DNA of 64,000 nt from Kribbella jiaozuonensis. Its GTDB lineage: Bacteria; Actinomycetota; Actinomycetes; Propionibacteriales; Kribbellaceae. The position numbers and the translations under genes are program-made. Shown here piece by piece: positions 31,565 through 40,382 of this stretch (positions within the stretch are counted from its first letter, which is position 1; every line of letters begins with the position of its first letter). The notes beneath the pieces are model-generated. The model was not told the origin of the DNA. It saw only the letters and a program-made list of their open reading frames with translations, and searched no databases. The stretch spans positions 211,287 to 275,286 of the forward strand of contig NZ_SZPZ01000007.1 in assembly GCF_005233875.1 (NCBI RefSeq), given 5' to 3'.

Positions 31565-32209
31565 GTGTTCTTGCTGCGCTTGATCATCCCCGACCGGCCC
31601 GGTTCGCTGGGCACCGTGTCAACTGCCCTCGGCGAGGTGAATGCCGACATCCACGCGATCGAGATCGTCGAGCATCGCCGGGAGAACGGCACGGCTGTCG
31701 ACGAAATCGTGGTCGACCTCCCGCCCGGCGTGCTGCCCGACCGGCTGGTGTCCGCGTGCAACGGCGTACCTGACGTCGAGGTCATCTGGTTCTCGCGGTA
31801 CGGCGCCGGCGGCGGCCTGCACATGGACCTCGAAGCGGTCGAGCAGATGACGTCTGCGCCCGCCGACGCGATCGACATCCTCGTCGAACAGTCCCCCGCC
31901 GTACTGCATGCCGACTGGGCCGCACTGCTCGACGGCACCGGTAGCGAGGTCAAGGTCGCGCTGGAGACGAGCGCGACGCCGGAGTTCGGCGATGTGGCCG
32001 GCCGGTGGCTGCCGATGGAGAAGGCGACCACGCTGGAAGCTCCGGACCACAAGGGTCTCGCGGAGTCGGTGCTGGTCGCGGCGCCGCTGGAGTCCGACCG
32101 CCGGGTCCTGGTGATCGGCCGTCGCGGTGGGCCGGAGTTCCTCGGCTCTGAGGTAGCGCGCCTGTCCTACCTGGCCTCGCTGGCCGTGACGATCCGCGCC
32201 ACCGCCTGA
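31565..32209 (+). CDS. ACT-domain protein
   Basis: 214 residues. An N-terminal ACT domain (FLLRLIIPDRPGSLGTVSTALGEVNADIHAIEIVEH) is followed by a second, mixed domain (DAIDILVEQSPAVLHADWAALL to LSYLASLAVTIRA) that resembles a GAF-like fold. It is divergent from gatC in the same position as the Rv3013-type ACT protein between gatC and ligA in mycobacteria. It probably senses an amino acid, but the ligand is unknown. I use GTG 31565, with GGAGAT 9 bases upstream. The frame is open further upstream, antisense to gatC. Confidence 0.85.
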   Translation: MFLLRLIIPDRPGSLGTVSTALGEVNADIHAIEIVEHRRENGTAVDEIVVDLPPGVLPDRLVSACNGVPDVEVIWFSRYGAGGGLHMDLEAVEQMTSAPADAIDILVEQSPAVLHADWAALLDGTGSEVKVALETSATPEFGDVAGRWLPMEKATTLEAPDHKGLAESVLVAAPLESDRRVLVIGRRGGPEFLGSEVARLSYLASLAVTIRATA

Positions 32210-32227
32210 CAAGTCCTACAGACATGC

Positions 32228-32257
32228 CGAAGCCCCCGCCAACTGGCGGGGGCTTCG
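32228..32257. terminator. terminator after the ACT-protein gene
   Basis: A perfect 13-bp stem CGAAGCCCCCGCC / GGCGGGGGCTTCG with an AACT loop. It lies between two convergent genes and can serve both strands. Confidence 0.85.
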
Positions 32258-32269
32258 CTCTGCGTGGGG

Positions 32270-32494
32270 TCAGGTGAACTGGAAGTAAGCGAATGCCCAG
32301 AGCGCCGCGATGATCAGCAGGACCACCGCGCCGACCAGGGCGACGATCAGGATCGCCTGGCTGTTGCTGCCGTTCTGATCCGGGAGGTCGAACTGCGTGG
32401 GGCCCCAGGCCCCGCCGCCGTCGACGCGCCGGCCCGCCTCGGGCGGTGGGGCGACCACCGTCCGCTGCTCCCGCTTCTCCCGGGGGAACTTCAT
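32270..32494 (-). CDS. small membrane protein, 74 residues
   Basis: Not recognised. Its first 48 residues are Pro/Gly/Arg-rich and hydrophilic (MKFPREKREQRTVVAPPPEAG), followed by a single C-terminal membrane helix (QAILIVALVGAVVLLIIAAL) and the tail WAFAYFQFT. It probably has its N-terminus in the cytoplasm. It lies 15 bases downstream of the Pro/Gln-rich membrane protein and on the same strand, so they may be co-expressed. Confidence 0.7.
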   Translation of the reverse strand: MKFPREKREQRTVVAPPPEAGRRVDGGGAWGPTQFDLPDQNGSNSQAILIVALVGAVVLLIIAALWAFAYFQFT

Positions 32495-32509
32495 CCAGCC
32501 TCCGAAGAA

Positions 32510-34066
32510 CTACACGTAGAACGACTCGTACGTGATCTCGACCTGCTGCGAGGAATAGCTGTCCGAGCTGTTCCCGCGGATCTCGACCCGCCAACCGGCC
32601 ACATAAGAAGCGTACGACTTCCCGTCACTGTGCGCCTGGATGTACGACTTCAGTGCCCCGAGATCGCCGCCCTTGAGCACCCCGAACGCGTCGTTCAGCG
32701 CGGTCGGCAGCGCCTTCTTCACATCCGAGGCGTCACCGGAGGCACTGACCTGGATGTCCTTGATGCCCTCGCCGTCGCTGGCGTAGAAGTACACCCGCTG
32801 CTGGCCGTACTTGCCGATCTCCTTGGTGCAGGAGCTCGTGCACACGTAGGCCTTCGCCTTCAGCGCCGCGAGCATCTGCGGCTTGGTGGTCTCGAAGGTC
32901 TTGTCCGGAATGTCGAGCGACTCCTCGCCGGACTTCGCGCCGGACAGCTCGTAGGTGTCACCGTCGTTGCGCAGCTCGAACTCGCCCCAGCTGCTGTCGA
33001 TCTTCTCCGACTTCTGACCCTGCTTGACCGCGTCCTGGACCTTCTTCACCTGGTCGCCGCCGAACGTGTCGTTGCCGACCGCCTGCAGCACCTGGTCGAA
33101 CACGACCGCGGCGTTGTTGTTGTTGTCCTCGTTCACCGACTGGAACTGGATCGCGATGATCGTGCCGTCCGACTTGAACTGGAACAGCGCCTCGGCCTGC
33201 GAGCGGTCCTCGTACTTGAAGCAGCCGCGGTGCGCGCCCTGTGCGGTGTTGAACAGGTCGCTGCAGCCGAAACCGTTGCCCTGCAGCTTCTCGGTCGCGT
33301 TCTTGGCCTGACCGGTCGCGTTGCCGAGCTCGCCGTTCTCGCCGCCCTTGGACTGGCCGCCGGTCGGCTGCTCCGTGGCAGTCGGGTTCGACTCCGGGGT
33401 GTCGTCACCACCGAACTGGTGGATGCCGAGGAAGACCAGCAGCGCGATCACGATGATGCCGACCACACCGCCGCCGATCACGAACGGCAGCTTGTCCTTG
33501 CTGATCCCGAACGGGCCCTTGTCGCGGCCGCCCGAACCACCTGGACCACCGGGCTGCCACGGCGACTGCTCCTGTTGCTGCCAGCCGCCCTGCTGCTGAC
33601 CAGGCCGCTGCCCCCAGGACTGCTGCTGGTACGGACCGCCCTGCGGCGGCTGTCCCCAGCCCTGCGCCGGCTGACCCTGCTGACTACCCTGGCCGCCCTG
33701 CTGGGGCTGCTGTCCCCAGCCCTGCGGCGGCTGACCCTGCTGGCCGCCCTGGCCCGGCTGCGGACCCCAGCCACCTTGTTGCGGCTGACCGTGTGGGGGC
33801 TGACCCTGCGGCGGGTACCCCTGGTGCGGGGGCTGTCCCTGCTGCGGCGGGCGCTGGCCCCATCCGCCGCCCTGCGGCGGCGGGGGCTGCTGCCCCCAGC
33901 CCGCCTGCTGCTGCGGCTGCTGCCCGCCGTGCGGCGGCTGCTGGTTACCCTGCTGAGGCGACTGGCCGCCGTGCTGGCCGCCCTGCCCGTCCTGTCCCCC
34001 GTGCTGCCCGCCTGGCTGGCCCCCCGGCTGCCCAGGACCCCATGGTCCTTGCGGCGGCGTCGTCAT
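32510..34066 (-). CDS. Pro/Gln/Gly-rich membrane protein with extracellular domain
   Basis: 518 residues. The first ~170 residues are a disordered Pro/Gln/Gly-rich tract containing degenerate repeats such as QGWGQQPQQGGQGSQQ. A membrane helix follows (about 186-208, LPFVIGGGVVGIIVIALLVFL). The extracellular part is rich in Lys, Glu and Ser, with cysteines that could form disulfides (GCSDLF...HRGCFKYE and YVCTSSCTKE) and several Asn-rich loops. It ends near EITYESFYV. No family is recognised; the layout resembles actinobacterial sensor-like proteins and mycobacterial Pro-rich membrane proteins. It is followed by the small membrane protein. Upstream is a gap of about 100 bases before ligA. Confidence 0.75.
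   Translation of the reverse strand: MTTPPQGPWGPGQPGGQPGGQHGGQDGQGGQHGGQSPQQGNQQPPHGGQQPQQQAGWGQQPPPPQGGGWGQRPPQQGQPPHQGYPPQGQPPHGQPQQGGWGPQPGQGGQQGQPPQGWGQQPQQGGQGSQQGQPAQGWGQPPQGGPYQQQSWGQRPGQQQGGWQQQEQSPWQPGGPGGSGGRDKGPFGISKDKLPFVIGGGVVGIIVIALLVFLGIHQFGGDDTPESNPTATEQPTGGQSKGGENGELGNATGQAKNATEKLQGNGFGCSDLFNTAQGAHRGCFKYEDRSQAEALFQFKSDGTIIAIQFQSVNEDNNNNAAVVFDQVLQAVGNDTFGGDQVKKVQDAVKQGQKSEKIDSSWGEFELRNDGDTYELSGAKSGEESLDIPDKTFETTKPQMLAALKAKAYVCTSSCTKEIGKYGQQRVYFYASDGEGIKDIQVSASGDASDVKKALPTALNDAFGVLKGGDLGALKSYIQAHSDGKSYASYVAGWRVEIRGNSSDSYSSQQVEITYESFYV
33630..33790. repeat. degenerate tandem repeats in the Pro/Gln-rich tract
   Basis: Short units such as CTGTCCCCAGCCCTGC and GGCGGCTGACCCTGCTG recur at irregular spacing of about 45-60 bases (near 33646, 33705 and later), encoding the QGWGQ/GGQ repeats on the minus strand. 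Length varies between units, so the tract is likely unstable. Confidence 0.5.
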
Positions 34067-34164
34067 ATCTGCTCCTTCTGACCCACGTCTCGACGTGCAA
34101 AGTTAACAGTCCGACGGCTCAGCGCAGCCGCCGGATCCACCTCGCACGAGGCAGTTGTGAATCG

Positions 34165-36273
34165 TTATCCCGCGTCCGGCGAACCCGTGGTCGCGACCGC
34201 GCTCGCCGCCTCGGCGCCGTCGGCCAGCAGGACCTCGAACCCGGCCGCGTCCAGGATCGGCACACCGAGCTGGACCGCCTTGTCGTACTTCGATCCCGGC
34301 GAGTCACCGACCACCACGAACGACGTCTTCTTCGACACCGAGCTCGCGACCTTCCCGCCGCGCCCGACGATTGCCTCGGTCGCCTCGTCCCGGCTGAACC
34401 CCTCGACGGTCCCGGTCACCACGACCGACAGCCCGCTCAGGATCTGCGGAAGGCTGGGCCCGGTCCGCTCCTCGCGCATGACCACGCCGGCCGCGAGCCA
34501 GTTGTCAACGATCTCCTGGTGCCACGGCACCTGGAACCACTCGATCATCGCCTGCGCGATCGTCGGCCCGACGCCCTCGATCTCGGCCAGCTGCTGCTCG
34601 CTCGCCGTACGGATGTCTTCGATGTTGTCGAATACCTCGGTCAACGCGGCGGCCGCGGTCGGGCCGACGTGCCGGATCGACAGCGCGACCAGTGCGCGGG
34701 ACAGCGGCTTGGTCTTGGCCTCTTCGAGGTTCGCCAGCAGTTTGCGCGCGTTCGCCGAGAGGGCACCGGCCTTCGTGGTGAAGAAGGCGCTCTCGGCAAG
34801 CTTCTCCTCGGTCAGCCCGAACAGGTCGGCCTCGTTGACGATCAGGCCGCCGGTGATCAACGCATCGGCCGCCTTGAACCCCAAGCCCTCGATATCGAAC
34901 GCGGACCGACCGGCCAGGTAGAAGAGCCGCTCGCGCAGTTGCCCCTGGCAGTACTGCGAGTTCGGGCAGCGGATATCGACATCGGACTCCTTGGCCGGCG
35001 CCAGCACCGTGTCACACCACGGGCATCGCGTCGGCATCTCCCACGCCGGCAGCCCCTTCGGACGCAGATCCACGACCGGTCCGAGTACTTCGGGGATCAC
35101 GTCGCCGGCTTTCCGCAGTACGACGGTGTCGCCGGGGCGGACGTCCTTGCGGGCGACCTCCTTGGCGTTGTGCAGCGTCGCGTACTCCACGGTCGACCCG
35201 GCGACGCGGACCGGCTCCATATGCGCGAACGGGGTGACGCGACCGGTGCGGCCAACATTCACCTCGATCTCGATCAGCTTGGTGTTGACCTCTTCCGGCG
35301 GGTACTTGAACGCGATCGCCCAGCGCGGCGCGCTCGAGGTGGACCCGAGCGCGCGCTGCAGATCGACCTCGTCGACCTTCACCACGACACCGTCGATCTC
35401 GTGGTCGACCGAGTGGCGGTTCTCGCCGTAGTACGCGATGAACTCGTTGACTTCCTTGAGCGTGCCGACCCGGCGGGCGCGATCGCTGACCGGCAGGCCC
35501 CACGCCTTCAGCTGCTCGTACGCCTCCGACAGGCGGCCGATGTGGTGACCCTCGACCTTGCCGAGTCCGTGCACGACGAAGCGCAGCGGCCGGGCCGCCG
35601 AGACCCGCGGGTCCTTCTGGCGCAGGGATCCGGCGGCGCTGTTGCGCGGGTTGGAGAAGACGTCCTTGCCGGCCTCGACGAGCTGCGCGTTCAGCTCTTC
35701 GAAGTCCTCGACGCGGAAGTAGACCTCGCCGCGGACCTCGAGGAAGGACGGGAGGTCCTTGCCCTTCAGCTGGTTCGGGATGCTCTTGATGGTGCGGACG
35801 TTCGGGGTGACGTCCTCGCCGGTGCGGCCGTCGCCGCGGGTGGCGCCGGTGACGAGCTTGCCGTTCTCGTACACCAGGTCGAGGGCGAGACCGTCGACCT
35901 TGAGCTCGCAGATGAACCCGCTGTCGTGGATCTGCTGGAGCGTGACCTCGCGCTCGAGGCGCTTGGCCCACGCCTCCATCTGCTCGGCGGAGAACGCGTT
36001 CGCGAGGCTCTCCATCCGCATCGGGTGCTCGACCGGGGAGAACAGCGTCGAGATCGGGATGCCGACCTTCTGCGTGGGCGAGTCCGGAGTGCGGAGCTCG
36101 GGGTACTTCTCCTCGAGGTCCTGCAGCTCATGCATCAGCGTGTCGAACTCGGCGTCCGAGATGATCGGGCTGGCCAGGTAGTACCGCGCCCGGTGGTCGT
36201 CGATCTCCGTGCTCAGCTCCGCGTGCCGCACCCGCGCCTCAGGCGTCGCAGCGCCCTTCTCCTCCGTGCCCAT
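34165..36273 (-). CDS. ligA: NAD-dependent DNA ligase
   Basis: 702 residues. Seals nicks in replication and repair using NAD. Lys125 in CELKVDGLALDL is the adenylated lysine. The OB fold, the tetracysteine zinc finger (CPWCDTVL...RCPNSQYCQGQLRERLF) and the helix-hairpin-helix region (VALSIRHVGPTAAAAL) follow. The BRCT domain is at the C-terminus (GLSVVVTGTVEGFSRDEATEAI). Length is right. It begins MGTEEKGAAT. The position next to the MetE-like gene matches mycobacteria. Confidence 0.97.
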   Translation of the reverse strand: MGTEEKGAATPEARVRHAELSTEIDDHRARYYLASPIISDAEFDTLMHELQDLEEKYPELRTPDSPTQKVGIPISTLFSPVEHPMRMESLANAFSAEQMEAWAKRLEREVTLQQIHDSGFICELKVDGLALDLVYENGKLVTGATRGDGRTGEDVTPNVRTIKSIPNQLKGKDLPSFLEVRGEVYFRVEDFEELNAQLVEAGKDVFSNPRNSAAGSLRQKDPRVSAARPLRFVVHGLGKVEGHHIGRLSEAYEQLKAWGLPVSDRARRVGTLKEVNEFIAYYGENRHSVDHEIDGVVVKVDEVDLQRALGSTSSAPRWAIAFKYPPEEVNTKLIEIEVNVGRTGRVTPFAHMEPVRVAGSTVEYATLHNAKEVARKDVRPGDTVVLRKAGDVIPEVLGPVVDLRPKGLPAWEMPTRCPWCDTVLAPAKESDVDIRCPNSQYCQGQLRERLFYLAGRSAFDIEGLGFKAADALITGGLIVNEADLFGLTEEKLAESAFFTTKAGALSANARKLLANLEEAKTKPLSRALVALSIRHVGPTAAAALTEVFDNIEDIRTASEQQLAEIEGVGPTIAQAMIEWFQVPWHQEIVDNWLAAGVVMREERTGPSLPQILSGLSVVVTGTVEGFSRDEATEAIVGRGGKVASSVSKKTSFVVVGDSPGSKYDKAVQLGVPILDAAGFEVLLADGAEAASAVATTGSPDAG

Positions 36274-36308
36274 GAGCTGAACTTACAGGGGATAACCGAC
36301 TATTTTGG

Positions 36309-37286
36309 TCAGGCGTCGGCGGCTTCTCCGACGACGTCGACGATCCGGCGAAGGAGCTCTAGTCGCGCTCTGGCGTCGCCTGGTGACGGAGCGGCGGCGA
36401 GTCCGCAGGCCGGGGTGATCACGATCTGTTTCATCAGCTCCGGGTCCAGGCCGAGTTCGCGCCAGCGGCGTACCAGGGGTGCGGCGGCGTGATCCGGCTC
36501 TGGGAGCGGACCGGTTGTAGAGACGAGTCCGGCGTACAGGGTGGTGCCGGCTTCGGCGGCGATGGCGATCTGGTCCCAGGCGGCGTTGTTCAGGAGCGAG
36601 ACGTCTATGGCTACCCCAGCGGCGCCGGACTTGGTGAAGACCTCGATCGGCGGGCGAGCTGCGCAACAGTGGACGATTGTCGGCGCGGCCGTGGTGAACA
36701 TGCTCAGGAGCTCCACAGCGCCCGGACCGTCCACGGAGCGGTGCTTGCTCCAGCCAGACGCCGTCGGGACGGCTCCAGCGAGTACAGCGGGCAGTCCGGG
36801 CTCGTCGATCTGCAACACGAGCTCAGCGCCCGGCACGCGCTTCCGTACTTCGGCCACGTGCTGCTGCACCCCATCGGCCAACGCCTGCGCCAGATCCCGC
36901 CGCGCGCCGTGGTCCGCCAGCACCTTGTCACCGCGCGGCCGCTCCATCGACGCCGCCAGCGTCCACGGCCCGGTGACCTGGATCTTCAGCGGCCCCTCGT
37001 ACTCGTACGCGTACTCCTCGAGCACGTCCAGGTCTTCCTGCAGCTGAGCCCGCGCCCGCCGCTGGTCCAGACTCGCCCGCGCATCGCCTCCACCGGTCAG
37101 CCGCCAGCCGGCCGGCTGCAGGTCCGCAGCCAGCTCGGTCAGTACGGCGACGGTCCGGCTCAGCATGTCGCCGTACGGGCGTGCCGGCAGCTCCGGGAGG
37201 AACGGGATGTCTACCAGCTCGAGTACGGCGCGCATCCACTCGCGAATGTCGTCACCGGGGACTGAGCCGAGGCCCGTTGTCGTCAT
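36309..37286 (-). CDS. methionine-synthase-like (MetE C-terminal type) protein
   Basis: 325 residues. It resembles the cobalamin-independent methionine synthase C-terminal barrel only. Likely zinc ligands are HCC in APTIVHCCAARPP and Cys in ITPACGLAAAP; DEPGLPAVLAG matches a conserved loop. The N-terminal half of MetE is absent and the C-terminus ends early, so this is not a normal MetE. Its mycobacterial counterpart next to ligA is of unknown function. It starts at 37286 and overlaps the mnmA stop by 4 bases (ATGA), so it follows mnmA in the same transcript and precedes ligA. Confidence 0.85.
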   Translation of the reverse strand: MTTTGLGSVPGDDIREWMRAVLELVDIPFLPELPARPYGDMLSRTVAVLTELAADLQPAGWRLTGGGDARASLDQRRARAQLQEDLDVLEEYAYEYEGPLKIQVTGPWTLAASMERPRGDKVLADHGARRDLAQALADGVQQHVAEVRKRVPGAELVLQIDEPGLPAVLAGAVPTASGWSKHRSVDGPGAVELLSMFTTAAPTIVHCCAARPPIEVFTKSGAAGVAIDVSLLNNAAWDQIAIAAEAGTTLYAGLVSTTGPLPEPDHAAAPLVRRWRELGLDPELMKQIVITPACGLAAAPSPGDARARLELLRRIVDVVGEAADA

Positions 37287-38371
37287 ACGGCGGAGGCTAC
37301 GCGCTGAACTGCGTCAATGGTGGCGGAGCCGATCACGCGGGTGCCGTCGTACAGCACAACCGCCTGCCCGGGGGCAACCGCGGCGGTGGGCTCGTCGAAG
37401 GAGACCCGCACCTCATCGCCGTCGACTGTTGCGGTCACGGCGACCTCCTCGCCGTGTGCACGGAGCTGGGCGGTTGCGTGAAGCTCGGCGGTCGGCTCTG
37501 GACCGCACCAGCGCGGCTTGGAGGCGGTCAGCTCAGAAACTGCCAGCTCGTCGCGGGAGCCGACGGTGACCGTGCGGTCCACCGGGCTGATGTCGAGGAC
37601 GAACCGCGGCTTGCCGTCCGCCGCCGGAGTGCCGATCTTCAGCCCCTTGCGCTGGCCGATGGTGAAGCCGTGCGTGCCCTGGTGGGAGCCGAGCTTGTTG
37701 CCCTGTGCGTCGACGATGTCGCCGGGAGCCTCGCCCAGGTGCTGGCCGAGGAAGCCCGCGGTGTTGCCGTCGGCAATGAAGCAGATGTCGTGGCTGTCCG
37801 GCTTGGCCGCCACCGACAGCCCGCGCCGCTCGGCCTCCGCCCGCACCTCGGTCTTCACCGTGTCACCGAGCGGGAAGAACGCGTGGGCGAGCTGCTGCTG
37901 GGTGAGCACGCCGAGCACGTACGACTGGTCCTTGGCCGGGTCCACCGCCCGGTGCAGCTCACGACCGGACGCAGTGTCCACGATCCGCGCGTAGTGACCG
38001 GTAGCGACCGCGTCGAAGCCGAGCGCGAGCGCCCGCTCCAGGACGGCGCTGAACTTGACCTTCTCGTTGCAGCGCAGACACGGGTTCGGCGTACGGCCGG
38101 CGGCGTACTCGCTGACGAAGTCCTCGACCACGTCGGCGTGGAAGCGCTCGGCCAGGTCCCAGACGTAGAACGGGATGCCGATCACGTCCGCGGCCCGGCG
38201 CGCGTCACGGGAGTCCTCGATGGTGCAGCACCCACGAGCGCCGCTGCGGTACGACTGCGGGTTCCGGCTGAGTGCCAGGTGTACTCCGGTCACGTCGTGC
38301 CCGGCCTCGGCCATCCGCGCCGCCGCGACCGCGGAGTCCACTCCGCCGGACATGGCTGCGAGTACCCGCAT
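37283..38371 (-). CDS. mnmA: tRNA-specific 2-thiouridylase
   Basis: 362 residues. Adds sulfur to uridine 34 of Lys, Glu and Gln tRNAs with ATP. The PP-loop is SGGVDS (residues 8-13). The catalytic cysteines are Cys101 in NPCLRCNEKVKF and Cys197 in SHDICFIADG. YVLGVLTQQQL and GFTIGQRKGLKIG are further family motifs. Start ATG 38371 is one base inside the stop of the cysteine desulfurase gene upstream, and the stop overlaps the MetE-like gene. The desulfurase before it is the probable sulfur donor. Confidence 0.96.
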   Translation of the reverse strand: MRVLAAMSGGVDSAVAAARMAEAGHDVTGVHLALSRNPQSYRSGARGCCTIEDSRDARRAADVIGIPFYVWDLAERFHADVVEDFVSEYAAGRTPNPCLRCNEKVKFSAVLERALALGFDAVATGHYARIVDTASGRELHRAVDPAKDQSYVLGVLTQQQLAHAFFPLGDTVKTEVRAEAERRGLSVAAKPDSHDICFIADGNTAGFLGQHLGEAPGDIVDAQGNKLGSHQGTHGFTIGQRKGLKIGTPAADGKPRFVLDISPVDRTVTVGSRDELAVSELTASKPRWCGPEPTAELHATAQLRAHGEEVAVTATVDGDEVRVSFDEPTAAVAPGQAVVLYDGTRVIGSATIDAVQRVASAV

Positions 38372-39573
38372 CAGGTGTTCCTTCCCACGTTCTGCAGACC
38401 GGCGGACTTCGCGCGCTCCACTACCGGTCCGATGTTGTCCAGGACGGCGTCGATGTCGGCCCGGGTCGAAGTGTGCCCGAGGGTGAACCGGAGCGAGCCG
38501 CGGGCCCGCTGGTCGTCGTACCCCATGGCCAGCAGGACGTGGCTCGGCTCGGCGACCCCGGCGTTGCACGCGGACCCGGTGGACACCTCGATGCCGCGTG
38601 CGTCGAGCAGCAGCAACAGCGAGTCGCCCTCGCAGTCGCTGAAGGACAAGTGTGCGTTATTGGGCAAGCGGCCGGCCGGGTCACCCGACAGCTGGGCGCC
38701 CTCGACCGTGCTGGTGATGCCCTCGATCAGCGCGTCCCGCAGCTCGGTCAGGCGTCGCGCCTCGTCGGCCTGGTGCTTGATCGCGTGCTCCATCGCCACG
38801 GCGAAGCCGGCCGTCGCAGGTACGTCGAGCGTGCCGGACCGTACGTCGCGCTCCTGTCCCCCGCCGTGCAGGATCGGGGTCAGCTTCGTCTCCTTGTGGA
38901 CGACGAGCGCACCGATCCCGTACGGACCGCCGAGCTTGTGCGCCGACACCGTCATCGCGTCCACGCCCAGCTCGCTGAAGTCCACCGGCACCTGCCCGAT
39001 CGCCTGGACCGCGTCGGTGTGCACGGGTACGCCGTACTGCTGGGCGAGCTCCGCGATCTCGCGGACCGGCTGGAGCGTGCCGACCTCGTTGTTCGCCATC
39101 ATTAACGTGATGAACGACACGGACTCCGGATCGCTCTCGAGGGCCCGCCGTACGTCGTCCGGACTCACCCGGCCGAGCTCGTCGACCGGCAGCCACTCGA
39201 TCTCGGCCTTCTCGTGCTGACCGAGCCAGATCGCCGGGTCGAGGACGGCGTGGTGCTCGATACCGCTCAGCAGGATCCGGCGGCGGCGCGGGTCCTCGGC
39301 CAGGCGGGACCACCACAGGCCCTTCAGCGCGAGGTTGTCCGCCTCGGTGCCGCCGGAGGTGAACACCACTTCACTGGGCTGCGCACCGAGCGCGGCAGCG
39401 ATCGACTCCCGTGATTCCTCGACCGTCCGCCGGGCACACCGGCCGGAGCCGTGCAGGGACGACGCATTGCCGGTGCGGGCGAGGTGATGGGTCATCGCCT
39501 CGATCGCAGCCGGGAGCATCGGAGTCGTCGCCGCGTGGTCCAGGTACACCGTGCGCCGGTCGGAAGCAGTCAT
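38371..39573 (-). CDS. cysteine desulfurase (IscS/NifS type)
   Basis: 400 residues. PLP enzyme that takes sulfur from cysteine. The N-terminus YLDHAATTPMLP, the PLP lysine Lys213 in VSAHKLGGPYGIGAL, and the active-site Cys336 in STGSACNAGVAEPSHVL with the group-I-type loop are all present. As in mycobacteria it lies directly upstream of mnmA, with stop and start overlapping (TGATG). I infer that it is the sulfur donor for tRNA thiolation. It may also serve other pathways. ATG 39573 begins MTASDRRTVYLDHAATT. Confidence 0.95.
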   Translation of the reverse strand: MTASDRRTVYLDHAATTPMLPAAIEAMTHHLARTGNASSLHGSGRCARRTVEESRESIAAALGAQPSEVVFTSGGTEADNLALKGLWWSRLAEDPRRRRILLSGIEHHAVLDPAIWLGQHEKAEIEWLPVDELGRVSPDDVRRALESDPESVSFITLMMANNEVGTLQPVREIAELAQQYGVPVHTDAVQAIGQVPVDFSELGVDAMTVSAHKLGGPYGIGALVVHKETKLTPILHGGGQERDVRSGTLDVPATAGFAVAMEHAIKHQADEARRLTELRDALIEGITSTVEGAQLSGDPAGRLPNNAHLSFSDCEGDSLLLLLDARGIEVSTGSACNAGVAEPSHVLLAMGYDDQRARGSLRFTLGHTSTRADIDAVLDNIGPVVERAKSAGLQNVGRNT

Positions 39574-39632
39574 GTCGGTTTCAAGAGTATGTCCGCCACG
39601 GATGTTCCCGCGTGTTGGGCCTGTCAGGCGGA

Positions 39633-40277
39633 CTACCTGCGGATCCGGCCCGGCCAGGCGTGACCGGGGTGCAGGTGGTCGATCATGTCGGCCAACCACG
39701 TCCTCTGCGCCCGGCTGAGGAGCGGCAGCGCGGCGGCCAGGTCCTGCTCGTCCTTGGGCCGGGCGAGCTTGGCTTTGTAGGCCAGCGCCATCTCGGGGTT
39801 GAGATAGCGGATGCCGTCAGCCGCCATCCAGGTGATCTCGTCCAGGGCGAAGTCCAGGGCCGGATCACGGCGGAAGACCCAGCGGCCGTCGCGGTCCGGG
39901 TTGACGACCACGTCGAACTCCCACGGCGCCAGGGCGTGCTGCCGGAGCCAGATCTGGTCGGCGTCGTCGGGCTGCTCCGGGCGCTGGTCGGTCAGCGGCT
40001 GCAGCCGGCCGCCGGCGTTCGACCACAGGTCGTAGGAGCCCTGCAGGTGCTGCCGGAGCGGCTCGATGTCGCGGCGCCACAGCGACAGATCGACGTCCTC
40101 GTGCTCCCGCCGTACGCCGGTGAACGCCTCGATCGCCCAGCCGCCTGCGATCCACCACTCACCTTCGTAGCCGTCCAGAATGCGCTGGGCGTCGGCCGGG
40201 GCGGACTGCTTCCAGGGGCCGTAGAGGCGCTGGAAGGCGAGCTCTTCGGGGTCCAGGCCGTCGGGGTAGCTGACCAC
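39633..40277 (-). CDS. nucleotidyltransferase-like protein (aminoglycoside adenylyltransferase-type domain)
   Basis: 214 residues. WWIAGGWAIEAFTGVRREHEDVDLSLWRRD is the pol-beta-type signature of the AadA/ANT-like families: Gly-Gly, then a DxD-like pair of acids that bind metal. EFDVVVNPDRDGRWVFRRDP follows. Substrate is unknown and many such proteins have no proven role in drug modification, so resistance is not claimed. It stands alone, downstream of the cysteine desulfurase promoter region and facing it on the same strand. Confidence 0.8.
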   Translation of the reverse strand: MVSYPDGLDPEELAFQRLYGPWKQSAPADAQRILDGYEGEWWIAGGWAIEAFTGVRREHEDVDLSLWRRDIEPLRQHLQGSYDLWSNAGGRLQPLTDQRPEQPDDADQIWLRQHALAPWEFDVVVNPDRDGRWVFRRDPALDFALDEITWMAADGIRYLNPEMALAYKAKLARPKDEQDLAAALPLLSRAQRTWLADMIDHLHPGHAWPGRIRR

Positions 40278-40382
40278 CGGTCGATCATGGCACCCCTGCT
40301 TCGTCGGATCGAACGAATTGCGGTCGGCTCCTCGTTCGCCGGCACCAATACCGGGAGGTGGTCGCGCGCCTAGCGTCGGCGC

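Noticed and set aside
39633..40277. aminoglycoside resistance gene
   Set aside because: The nucleotidyltransferase signature is present, but the family is broad. Nothing in the context shows drug modification, so I claim only the fold.
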